The position numbers were made by a program, and so were the translations under genes. Source: Acidobacteriota bacterium (GTDB taxonomy: Bacteria > Acidobacteriota > Terriglobia > Acidiferrales > UBA7541). From it: a stretch of DNA of 64,000 bases. The DNA lies in NCBI GenBank assembly GCA_021832085.1, contig JAKBLM010000017.1, positions 1 to 64,000 on the forward strand, given 5' to 3'. Positions 18,081 through 25,285 of the stretch are shown here, one piece after another; position 1 is the first letter of the stretch, and every line of letters begins with the position of its first letter. The notes beneath the pieces were generated by a model that saw only the letters and a program-made list of their open reading frames with translations, searched no databases and was not told where the DNA came from.

Positions 18081-18584
18081 GTGACGAAGGAACTGATTCG
18101 GTTGAAGGTGAACGGCGAGACGCACGAACTGGCCATCGCGCCGAACAAGCTGCTGCTCGACGTGCTGCGCGAAGACCTGGGGCTGACCGGGTCGAAGCGC
18201 GGCTGCGACGATTCGAGCTGCGGCTGCTGCACGGTGCTGATCGACGGCATGCCGATGCTTTCCTGCGTCGCGCTGGCGACGAGTTACCAGGACGCTGAAA
18301 TCACCACGGTGGAGGGACTCGCGCGGGACGGCGAACTCGATCCGGTGCAGGAAGCGTTCATGAGCTGGGGCGGGGCGCAATGCGGTTTCTGCACGCCGGG
18401 ATTCCTGATGACGACGCACGCGCTGCTCGAGAAAAATCCCGACCCCACGCTCGACCAGGTGCGCGAGGCGCTCGCGAGCAACATCTGCCGGTGCACCGGC
18501 TACACGCAGATTTACGAATCGGTGCTTGCGGCGGCGCAAAAGATTCGCGAGAAGCGGAAGAACGAGATCGCGATATCGAAGTGA
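18081..18584 (+). CDS. hcrC: Molybdenum hydroxylase small subunit, 2x[2Fe-2S] (HcrC/CoxS-like)
   Basis: This 167-residue iron-sulfur subunit of the xanthine-dehydrogenase family starts at a GTG with an AAGGAGGG site. The plant-type ferredoxin cluster is bound by GCDDSSCGCC and a further cysteine (LSC), and the second cluster by CGFCTPG and CRCTGY. It passes electrons between the molybdenum site and the flavin subunit. Length matches HcrC of 4-hydroxybenzoyl-CoA reductase. It is followed by the large and medium subunits in the order hcrC-hcrA-hcrB, interrupted by repeats. Confidence 0.88.
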   Translation: MTKELIRLKVNGETHELAIAPNKLLLDVLREDLGLTGSKRGCDDSSCGCCTVLIDGMPMLSCVALATSYQDAEITTVEGLARDGELDPVQEAFMSWGGAQCGFCTPGFLMTTHALLEKNPDPTLDQVREALASNICRCTGYTQIYESVLAAAQKIREKRKNEIAISK

Positions 18585-18599
18585 GGCGGCGAGACGGGG

Positions 18600-18823
18600 A
18601 GGGCCACAGGCTGAAGCCTGTGCCACGGCGCAATGAAATCGGGAGGGCGGGTCCCGTAGGCCCGTCCGGGACGCAGAAGGCGCGTTTCGAACCCGCCCAT
18701 GCCAACGCGGGGGACGCTGGCAAGCAAGATGGGCACAGCCAGGATTGGCTGTGCTACTGGGGCGAGGAAGGCTACAGGCTGAAGGCTGGGCCACCGTGCC
18801 GGCCTGAAGGCCGGCGCTACATC
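18600..18823. repeat. REP-like repeats between hcrC and hcrA
   Basis: In series: CACAGGC-TGAA hairpin (18601-18625), the double GGGCGGGTCCC...CGCGTTTCGAACCCGCCC element (18643-18703), CACAGCC hairpin (18731-18757), a degraded CACAGGC-type element (about 18770-18793) and a GCC-family hairpin (18797-18821). These five elements fill almost the whole gap inside what should be one operon. Confidence 0.8.
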
Positions 18824-18854
18824 GGGCGGAAAAGCAACAGCGGAAGGAGCGGTG

Positions 18855-21158
18855 ATGGGTGAGATGAACGTTATCGGGAAACGAATGGCGATGACCGACG
18901 CGCGGGCCAAGGTCACCGGGCTGGGCAGATACGCCGACGACCTTTCCGTGCCCGGCATGCTCTACGGGCGCATCCTGCATTCGCCGCACCCGCATGCGCG
19001 CATCCGGTCGGTCGACACGTTGGCGGCCGAGGCGCTCGAGGGCGTGAAGGCGGTCGCCACCGGGCGCGACGCGCCGACTCCTTATGGAATTTTGCCGATC
19101 GGGCATGACGAGCGGGTGCTGGCGCTCGACAAGGCGCGCTACATCGGCGACAACGTGGCCGCCGTCGCGGCAACGAGCCCGGAGATTGCCGAGGAGGCGC
19201 TGCGGCTGATTCGCGTGGATTACGAGCCGCTGCCGGCGTGGTTCGACCCACTGGAATCGATGAAGGCGGAGGAGAACTGGATCCACGAGAAGCGGGCGCA
19301 CAACATCGAGAAGGAATACCACCACCATTTCGGCAACGTCGACGAGGGCTTCGCGCAGGCCGATTTCGTGCTCGAAGACCGCTATTACTGCGGCGAAGTG
19401 ACCCACGCGGCGATGGAGCCGCATTCGACGCTGGCCGTGTGGGAGCCGAACGAGCGGCTGACGGTCTACTCGTCGACGCAGGTGCCGTTTTACCTGCATC
19501 GGACGCTTTCGGCGGTCTGCGAAATGCCGATGAGCCGCATCCGCGTGGTGAAACCGCTGGTGGGTGGAGGTTTCGGCGGCAAGAGCGAGATCATTCCGCT
19601 CGAAGTGGCCGCGTCGGTGCTGGCGAAGAAGGCGCGGCGGCCGGTGAAGATCACCTACACGCGCGAGGAGGTCTTCTACGCGCATCGCGGGCGGCCAATC
19701 ACGATCGTGGACCTGAAGCTGGGCATCACGAAGGAGGGCCGCATCACCGCGGCGCAGGCGCGGATCGTGCAGGATGGCGGCGCCTATTGCGGCTACGGGC
19801 CGGTGACGGTGCTGTATTCGGGCGCGCTGCTGAACGCCCTCTACGACATTCCGAACGTGAAGTTCGACGGCTTCCGCGTGCTCACCAACAAGCCGGCCTG
19901 CGGCGCGATGCGCGGGCACGGCACGGTGAACGCACGTTTCGCGTTTGAATCGATGCTGGACCAGATCGCCGCGCGCGCCGGACTCGATCCGGTGGAGCTG
20001 CGGCGGCGGAATCTGCTGAAGGCGCCGTGCACCACGCCCAACGGGCTGCGCGTGACGAGCTACGGGCTGCCGGAATGCATCGAGCGCGTGGCCGAGCGAT
20101 CGGGCTGGGCGGAAAAGCGCGGGAAACTGGGCAAAGGGCGCGGCATCGGCTTCGCCTGCAGCCACTACGTGAGCGGCGCGGCGAATCCGATCATCCGCTC
20201 GAACATGCCGCACACCACCGTCAACATCAAAATCGATCGCGACGCCGGCATCACCGTCTACAGCGGCGCCTCGGAGATCGGCCAGGGATCGGACACGATG
20301 CACGTGCAGATCGTTGCCGAGGTGCTCGGCGTGCGGCCCGAGCGCGTGAATCTGGTGGCGGCCGATACGGAGCTGACGCCGGTCGATCTGGGCAGCTATT
20401 CCTCGCGCGTCACGTTCATGGCGGGCAACGCCTGCCTCAATGCGGCACGCAACATGCGGGCGCAGATCCTGGGGCCGGTGGCGCGCCAGTTTGATTGCGA
20501 GACGGACGATCTGGAAATGCGGGACGAAACGATCGTTTCGAAAAATGGCGCGGGCGTGAGCATGAGCTTCGACGATGCGGTGGCCCTCGCCATGGTGGGT
20601 GAAGGGGCGCTGGTGGCGAAAGGCACCTACGCGCCGCCGGAGCAGGCGCGCGGCGGAAAATTCAAGGGCGCGGGCGTCGGCCCGTCGCCTTCCTACAGCT
20701 ACAGCGCGCAGGCGGTGGAAGTGAAAGTGGACCGCGAGACGGGGCAGGTGAAGGTGGAGCGGGTGGTCGCCGCGCACGACTGCGGCCGGGCGCTCAATCC
20801 GCTCACCGTCGACGGGCAGGTGCAGGGCTCGGTCTACATGGGCATGGGACAGGCGGTGCAGGAAGAGATGGTGTGGCGCGAGGGGCGGCTGATGAATCCG
20901 AGTTTCCTCGAATACCGGCTGCCGACCACGCTCGAAACGCCGCAAATCGAATCGATCATCGTGGAGAGCATCGATCCCGAGGGGCCGTTTGGCGCCAAGG
21001 AGGCGGGCGAAGGCTCGCTGGCGGCGGCGATTCCGGCGATTGCCAATGCGATCTACGACGCCGTCGGCGTGCGCATCACCGACGTCCCCATCACGCCCGA
21101 GCGCGTGCTCGCGGCGCTGCGGGCGAAAGAGGAAGCGGAAAAGGGAGGTGCGCGATGA
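18855..21158 (+). CDS. hcrA: Molybdenum hydroxylase large subunit, 4-hydroxybenzoyl-CoA reductase alpha-like
   Basis: This 767-residue molybdopterin subunit starts at the ATG at 18855; an adjacent GTG at 18852 is too close to the AAGGAG site. Conserved features include the N-terminal DARAKVTGLGRYADDL, the GGGFGGKSEI molybdenum-pterin loop, CGAMRGHGTVNARFAFE and the C-terminal KEAGEGSLAAAIPAIANAI containing the catalytic glutamate. Sequence and length (HcrA is about 770) resemble the alpha subunit of 4-hydroxybenzoyl-CoA reductase, which removes the phenolic hydroxyl of 4-hydroxybenzoyl-CoA. The neighbouring HcrB has the diagnostic cysteine loop, which supports this subfamily over CO dehydrogenase or xanthine dehydrogenase. 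The stop overlaps the hcrB ATG. Confidence 0.85.
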   Translation: MGEMNVIGKRMAMTDARAKVTGLGRYADDLSVPGMLYGRILHSPHPHARIRSVDTLAAEALEGVKAVATGRDAPTPYGILPIGHDERVLALDKARYIGDNVAAVAATSPEIAEEALRLIRVDYEPLPAWFDPLESMKAEENWIHEKRAHNIEKEYHHHFGNVDEGFAQADFVLEDRYYCGEVTHAAMEPHSTLAVWEPNERLTVYSSTQVPFYLHRTLSAVCEMPMSRIRVVKPLVGGGFGGKSEIIPLEVAASVLAKKARRPVKITYTREEVFYAHRGRPITIVDLKLGITKEGRITAAQARIVQDGGAYCGYGPVTVLYSGALLNALYDIPNVKFDGFRVLTNKPACGAMRGHGTVNARFAFESMLDQIAARAGLDPVELRRRNLLKAPCTTPNGLRVTSYGLPECIERVAERSGWAEKRGKLGKGRGIGFACSHYVSGAANPIIRSNMPHTTVNIKIDRDAGITVYSGASEIGQGSDTMHVQIVAEVLGVRPERVNLVAADTELTPVDLGSYSSRVTFMAGNACLNAARNMRAQILGPVARQFDCETDDLEMRDETIVSKNGAGVSMSFDDAVALAMVGEGALVAKGTYAPPEQARGGKFKGAGVGPSPSYSYSAQAVEVKVDRETGQVKVERVVAAHDCGRALNPLTVDGQVQGSVYMGMGQAVQEEMVWREGRLMNPSFLEYRLPTTLETPQIESIIVESIDPEGPFGAKEAGEGSLAAAIPAIANAIYDAVGVRITDVPITPERVLAALRAKEEAEKGGAR

Positions 21159-22171
21159 CGATGCCGGGATTTCGCGTGATTCGGCCGTCGAGCGTGGACG
21201 AAGCGGTGCGGGTGCTGGCCGACAACGGCCCCGAGGCGATGGTGATCGCCGGCGGCACGGACGTGGTGCCGAACCTGCAGATGCGGCTCTTCGCGCCGCG
21301 CGTGCTGGTCGATATCAAGGGCATCGGCGAACTGCGGGGCATCACTTGCAACGACCGCGTCGGCTTGCGCATGGGCGCGCTGACCACGCTGACGGAAATC
21401 GCCGAGTGGAAATTCGTCGAGCGCTGCTTTCCGGTGCTCGGCAGCGCGGTGCGCAGCGTCGCCGGGCCGCTCCAGCGCAACATGGGGACAATCGGCGGGA
21501 ACCTGTGCCTGGAAACGCGCTGCCTCTGGTACAACCAGTCGGAATTCTGGCGCCAGTCGCTGGGCGGCTGCCTGAAAAAGCAGGGCGACGTGTGCCACGT
21601 GGCGCCGGGCGGGCAGCGGTGCTGGGCGGTATGGTCTGGCGATTCGGCGCCGGCGCTGCTCACCGTGGAAGCGGAGCTGGAGATTGCGGGGCCGGGGGGC
21701 CGGCGGCGGATTCCGCTCGCGGAATTTTACCGGAACGACGGGATGAACCGGATCGCGCTCGGGCGTGGCGAACTGGTGGTGGCCGTGCACGTGCCGGTTT
21801 CGTCGGCGTTTCGGCGCGGCGTCTATCGCAAGCTGCGCGTGCGCGATTCGATCGATTATCCGCTGGCGGGCGTGGCCGTGGCGATGAAAGTCGACGGGCA
21901 AGGGATTTGCCGCGCGGCGCGCGTGGCGCTGGCAGCGGTGAATCCGGCGCCGCAACTGGTGCACGCGGCGGCCGAGCGGCTCGAAGGGAAACGGTATTCG
22001 GCGGAGCTGGTGGAAGAGATCGCGCACGAAGCGATTCGCACGGCGAAGCCGCTAACGACTTCCGCTTCGACGCCTGTCTATCGGCGGGATATGGTACGGC
22101 TGTTCACGCGGCGCGCGCTCGAGGAATTGTGGCAGACGCGGCGCGGAAATGGGGAAAAGCGCGCGGGCTGA
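21155..22171 (+). CDS. hcrB: Molybdenum hydroxylase FAD subunit with extra [4Fe-4S] loop (HcrB-like)
   Basis: This 338-residue FAD-binding medium subunit carries the motifs VIAGGTDVVPN (about 31-40) and TIGGNL (112-117). Between FAD motifs and C-terminal half lies an insertion with cysteines at 123, 139, 147 and 156 (spacings 16, 8, 9). 4-Hydroxybenzoyl-CoA reductase is the member of this family whose FAD subunit binds an additional [4Fe-4S] cluster in such a loop, allowing low-potential electrons from ferredoxin. The loop is therefore good evidence for an HCR-type enzyme. It is translationally coupled to hcrA (ATGA overlap, GGGAGG site). Confidence 0.9.
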   Translation: MTMPGFRVIRPSSVDEAVRVLADNGPEAMVIAGGTDVVPNLQMRLFAPRVLVDIKGIGELRGITCNDRVGLRMGALTTLTEIAEWKFVERCFPVLGSAVRSVAGPLQRNMGTIGGNLCLETRCLWYNQSEFWRQSLGGCLKKQGDVCHVAPGGQRCWAVWSGDSAPALLTVEAELEIAGPGGRRRIPLAEFYRNDGMNRIALGRGELVVAVHVPVSSAFRRGVYRKLRVRDSIDYPLAGVAVAMKVDGQGICRAARVALAAVNPAPQLVHAAAERLEGKRYSAELVEEIAHEAIRTAKPLTTSASTPVYRRDMVRLFTRRALEELWQTRRGNGEKRAG

Positions 22172-22424
22172 GGGTTGGGGCATTGTGCTCCGGGGCTTTC
22201 AAAAATGTGCCGGCCTGAAGGCCGGCGCTACACCCGAGTGGCACAACCTTCAGGTTGTGTCGTGTGGCTGCGGGCGCAGGGTGGTGAGGCAAGGAAGGCC
22301 ACAGGCTGAAGCCTATGCCACGGGGCCCGGTGCGTGGTTGGCAGCCACGGTCAGCGCGTTACGCCAAGCGTGGGCGCTTCCCCGGCAAGCAAGGGCGTAA
22401 CGGAATCTGGAAACAGGACGGAAC
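22172..22424. repeat. Intergenic REP-like repeats
   Basis: A GCC hairpin (22208-22233) is followed 3 nt later by a CACAACC-TTCA-GGTTGTG hairpin in opposite polarity (22237-22263), then a CACAGGC-type hairpin (22299-22321). The first two form a compact inverted pair like the paired REPs (BIMEs) of enterobacteria. No gene visible. Confidence 0.75.
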
Positions 22425-23273
22425 ATGGCGATTATCGATATACACATTCATATTCAGCCGCTGGGGATGTTCAAGCCGCAGAACCTGAAACTGATTCAGC
22501 ACGGGCGCAAGAATTACGACCAGATCGTCGAATTCTCCGAGAAGCCGGCTTCGTTCCTGAAATTTCTCGACGAGATCGGCGTTGAGCGCGCCGGGCTGAT
22601 CAACTACGTCAGCCCGGACATCATCGGCTTTACCGCCGAAGTGAACGACTGGGTGGCGAACTATTGCAAGGCCGACACGAAGCGGCTGATCGCGTTCGGA
22701 TCGGTGCATCCGCGCTTCATCGAGGATGCGGGCAGGGAAGTGGACCGGTTGCACGATCTCGGCATTCGCGGGTTGAAGCTGCATCCCTCGCACCAAGTCG
22801 TTGCGCCAAACGCCTACCGGGAAGGCATGGAGAAGCTCGGCGCGATGTACGAGCGGGCGCAGGCGCACGGGATGCCGGTGATGATCCACACGGGCACGTC
22901 GATTTTCCCCGGCGCGCGCAATCTCTTCGCGCAGCCGATGCTGGCGGACGACGTCGCCGTGGATTATCCCGACCTGACGATCATCCTGGCGCACGGCGGC
23001 CGGCCGCTGTGGATGAACGAGGCGTTCTTCCTGGTGCGGCGGCACAAGAACGTGCACATCGACGTTTCCAGCATTCCGCCGCAGCGGCTGCTCGAATATT
23101 TCCCGCGGCTCGAGGAGATCGCGCACAAGGCGCTCTTCGGCAGCGACTGGCCGGGGCCGGGCGTGCCCGATGTAGCGGGGAACATCCGGAAATTCCGGGA
23201 GCTGCCGCTTTCGGCGGCGGCGCAGCAGAAGATTCTCTACGACAACGCGGCGCGGCTGTTTCCGGTGAGATAG
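22425..23273 (+). CDS. Amidohydrolase-2 (ACMSD-like) TIM-barrel hydrolase or decarboxylase
   Basis: This 282-residue member of the amidohydrolase-2 family has the N-terminal metal motif DIHIHI, a central GLKLHPSHQ, a metal histidine in VMIHTGTS, the ILAHGGRPLW block and the terminal FGSDWPGPG with the metal aspartate. Family members hydrolyse or decarboxylate ring-cleavage products (ACMSD, gamma-resorcylate decarboxylase, pyranone hydrolases). Its place between the HCR-like subunits and a 3-hydroxyacyl-CoA dehydrogenase suggests a step in the same pathway. Confidence 0.82.
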   Translation: MAIIDIHIHIQPLGMFKPQNLKLIQHGRKNYDQIVEFSEKPASFLKFLDEIGVERAGLINYVSPDIIGFTAEVNDWVANYCKADTKRLIAFGSVHPRFIEDAGREVDRLHDLGIRGLKLHPSHQVVAPNAYREGMEKLGAMYERAQAHGMPVMIHTGTSIFPGARNLFAQPMLADDVAVDYPDLTIILAHGGRPLWMNEAFFLVRRHKNVHIDVSSIPPQRLLEYFPRLEEIAHKALFGSDWPGPGVPDVAGNIRKFRELPLSAAAQQKILYDNAARLFPVR

Positions 23274-23288
23274 GCGACGCGTCGGATG

Positions 23289-23419
23289 TGCCGGCCTGAA
23301 GGCCGGCGCTACACACCATTGGGCACAGGCTGAAGCCTGTGCCACGGTGGTGCGGCGAGGGAAACATCAGATGCCTCGCCACCGTTCGGCGGAATACGCC
23401 GACCGGGCTCGGGATGACA
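23289..23419. repeat. REP-like hairpins and long mosaic element before hbd
   Basis: GCC hairpin (23289-23314), CACAGGC hairpin (23322-23345), then the long element (about 23348-23419) whose last 39 nt nearly match 12514-12552. The element ends 18 nt before the ATG of the next gene, next to its AAAGGAAAGGG ribosome site. Confidence 0.75.
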
Positions 23420-23437
23420 AAGGAAAGGGACAAATCG

Positions 23438-24307
23438 ATGGATGTGAAAACGATTGGCGTGATTGGGGCGGGAACGATGGGGCGCGGGATCGCGTACGTT
23501 TCCGCGCTGGGCGGCTACGAGACCGTGCTCGAGGATGTTCGGCCGCAGGTGCTCGAAGAGGCGATGGCGTGGATGCGGAAGGCGTTCGAGCAGGGCGTGG
23601 AACGGGGCAAGGTGTCGGCCGAGGCCGCCGCACAGGCAATTGCGCGCGTGCGCACGGTCGGGCGCGTCGAGGAAGCAGCCGACGTGGACCTGGTGATCGA
23701 AGCGGCGCCCGAGGAGATGGAGCTGAAGATCGAGTTGTTCGGCATGTTCGACAAATTCACGCGCGCCGAGACGATCCTGGCCACCAACACCTCGTCGCTC
23801 TCGATTTCCGAGATGGCCGCCGTCACGCAGCGGCCCGAGCGCTGCGTCGGCATGCACTTCTTCAACCCGGTGCAGAAGATGAGGCTGATCGAGCTGGTGC
23901 GCGCGGCGGGAACGTCGGAAGAGACGCTCGCTGCATGCCGCGAAGTGGGCCGGCGCATGGGCAAGGAGATGGTGACGGTGCGCGAATCGCCCGGCTTCAT
24001 CACCAGCCGCGTGAACGCGCTGATCGGGAACGAAGCCTTCACCATGCTCGAGGCCGGCATCGCCTCGGCCGAGGACATCGACAAGGCGCTCAAGCTGGGG
24101 CTGAACCATCCGATGGGGCCGTTCGAGCTGGTGGATCTGGTGGGGCTGGACGTGCGGCTCAGCATCCTCGAATACCTGCACAAGACGCTCGGAGAAAAGT
24201 ACCGGCCGTCGCCGCTGCTGCGGCAGTACGTGAAGGAAGGGCGGCTGGGGCGCAAGGTGGGGCGCGGGGTTTACGACTACCGGAAGGAGAAGAAAGCGGA
24301 GGCGTAG
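23438..24307 (+). CDS. 3-hydroxyacyl-CoA dehydrogenase (3-hydroxybutyryl-CoA dehydrogenase type)
   Basis: This 289-residue stand-alone dehydrogenase oxidises an L-3-hydroxyacyl-CoA to the 3-oxoacyl-CoA with NAD. The Rossmann motif IGVIGAGTMGRGIAYV is at the N-terminus. The catalytic His is in MHFFNPVQKMRLIELV, and ESPGFITSRV and the C-terminal helical domain (LGLNHPMGPFELVDLVGLD) follow. The ATG at 23438 has a good ribosome site; an upstream ATG at 23414 lies within a repeat. It would serve the beta-oxidation-like end of the ring-degradation pathway and is probably the last gene of the cluster. Confidence 0.92.
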   Translation: MDVKTIGVIGAGTMGRGIAYVSALGGYETVLEDVRPQVLEEAMAWMRKAFEQGVERGKVSAEAAAQAIARVRTVGRVEEAADVDLVIEAAPEEMELKIELFGMFDKFTRAETILATNTSSLSISEMAAVTQRPERCVGMHFFNPVQKMRLIELVRAAGTSEETLAACREVGRRMGKEMVTVRESPGFITSRVNALIGNEAFTMLEAGIASAEDIDKALKLGLNHPMGPFELVDLVGLDVRLSILEYLHKTLGEKYRPSPLLRQYVKEGRLGRKVGRGVYDYRKEKKAEA

Positions 24308-24443
24308 ACGCAGGCGCCAAGGCGGGCGACCCGGCGGGTCGCCCCTACGAACGCGGCGGCGCGGTTCTCCCCACCCGTCTGCGCGGCCCTGGCGAAGGGT
24401 CGCCCCTGCGAGCGACGCGGCGCGGCGGCGGATGCGGCGGGCG

Positions 24444-24449
24444 TAGAAT
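24444..24449 (+). promoter_or_regulatory. -10 box for the macro-domain gene
   Basis: TAGAAT lies 9 nt upstream of the GTG at 24459, so the message would be leaderless or nearly so. Upstream, 24308-24443 holds only GGGCGACCC-type hairpins (24324-24346 and about 24396-24411). Confidence 0.45.
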
Positions 24450-24458
24450 GGGGACAAC

Positions 24459-24989
24459 GTGGGTGTTGTGGACAAAATCCGGCTGGTGCAGGGCGACATC
24501 ACCGAGATGGACGTCGACGCGGTGGTCAACGCGGCGAACAACGATCTGGTGCTGGGTGCCGGAGTGGCCGGCGCGATCCGGCGCAAGGGCGGCGACACGA
24601 TTCAGCGCGAGTGCAACGAGATTGGCAGGATTCCCGTCGGCACCGCGGCAATCACCGGCGGCGGCAACCTGAAAGCCCGCTGGGTGATCCACGCGGCGAG
24701 CATGGAACTGGGCGGCTCGACGACGGCCTCGGCGCTGCGTGGCTCAACCGAGCTTTCGCTTCACCTGGCGCGCCAGAAAAACCTGAAGACCATCGCTTTC
24801 CCCGCGATTGGCGCGGGGATCGGCGGCTTTCCCACGCGGGAATGCGCCGAGATCATGCTGCGGGCCGCGATGGAACATTTTCGCCAGCCCACTTCGCTCG
24901 AAACGGTCTATTTCGTGCTCTACGACAAGGCTGCCTTCGACGTTTTCCAATCCGCCTGGGAAAAAATAAGAGCAGAACTGCGCGGGTGA
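24459..24989 (+). CDS. Macro domain protein (ADP-ribose/O-acetyl-ADP-ribose binding)
   Basis: This 176-residue stand-alone macro domain starts at a GTG. It shows the ligand-binding motifs VNAANNDLVLGAGVAGAIRR (19-residue core) and GIGGFPTRECAEIM. Related bacterial proteins (YmdB-like) hydrolyse O-acetyl-ADP-ribose or remove ADP-ribose from proteins. An own promoter upstream suggests it is not part of the aromatic cluster. An alternative GTG lies at 24468. Confidence 0.9.
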   Translation: MGVVDKIRLVQGDITEMDVDAVVNAANNDLVLGAGVAGAIRRKGGDTIQRECNEIGRIPVGTAAITGGGNLKARWVIHAASMELGGSTTASALRGSTELSLHLARQKNLKTIAFPAIGAGIGGFPTRECAEIMLRAAMEHFRQPTSLETVYFVLYDKAAFDVFQSAWEKIRAELRG

Positions 24990-25103
24990 CGAGCGGTCGG
25001 CGTCTTGGCCAAATTCACCGCTCGTGTATCGGGCTGGCCGGCGGTGAACAGCGGCCTGCGAGGTCGCGCATACGCCGGTAGGTATTGTGGGGAAAGCAGA
25101 AGC

Positions 25104-25136
25104 AAAAAGCCCCACGCTCAAAACCGAGCATGGGGC
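25104..25136 (-). terminator. Terminator downstream of the DEAD-box helicase gene
   Basis: On the minus strand a GCCCCATGCTC / GAGCGTGGGGC hairpin (25136-25109) with a short T-rich loop is followed by TTTTT. It lies 150 bp past the helicase stop. Between them (25192-25254) is a double GGGGCGGGTCCC...GCGTTTGAAACCCGTCCCTAC repeat. Confidence 0.8.
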
Positions 25137-25191
25137 CCCGGCGCGACTGGGCACAGGCTGAAGGCGATGCCACTGGCGATGTGAAAAGGGT

Positions 25192-25254
25192 GGTAGGGGC
25201 GGGTCCCGTAAACCCATCCGGGACGCAAAAGGCGCGTTTGAAACCCGTCCCTAC
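25192..25254. repeat. Double REP-like element
   Basis: The element begins GTAGGGGCGGGTCCC and ends GAAACCCGTCCCTAC, so GTAG/CTAC ends face outward around an inner GGGACGCAAAAGGCGCG block. Near-identical units occur at 13913, 18643, 30552 and 36075. A degraded CACAGGC element lies just upstream at 25148-25171. Confidence 0.75.
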
Positions 25255-25285
25255 GACAGTCAGTGCTCACCGCATGACCGGAGCG

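Noticed and set aside
18021..20945. 974-codon minus-strand open frame across hcrA
   Set aside because: Antisense shadow of the molybdenum enzyme genes; arginine/histidine-rich composition and it runs through intergenic repeats.
18855..21158. CO dehydrogenase (CoxL) assignment
   Set aside because: The partner FAD subunit has the four-cysteine loop of 4-hydroxybenzoyl-CoA reductase, and the CoxL active-site loop AYRCSFR is absent.
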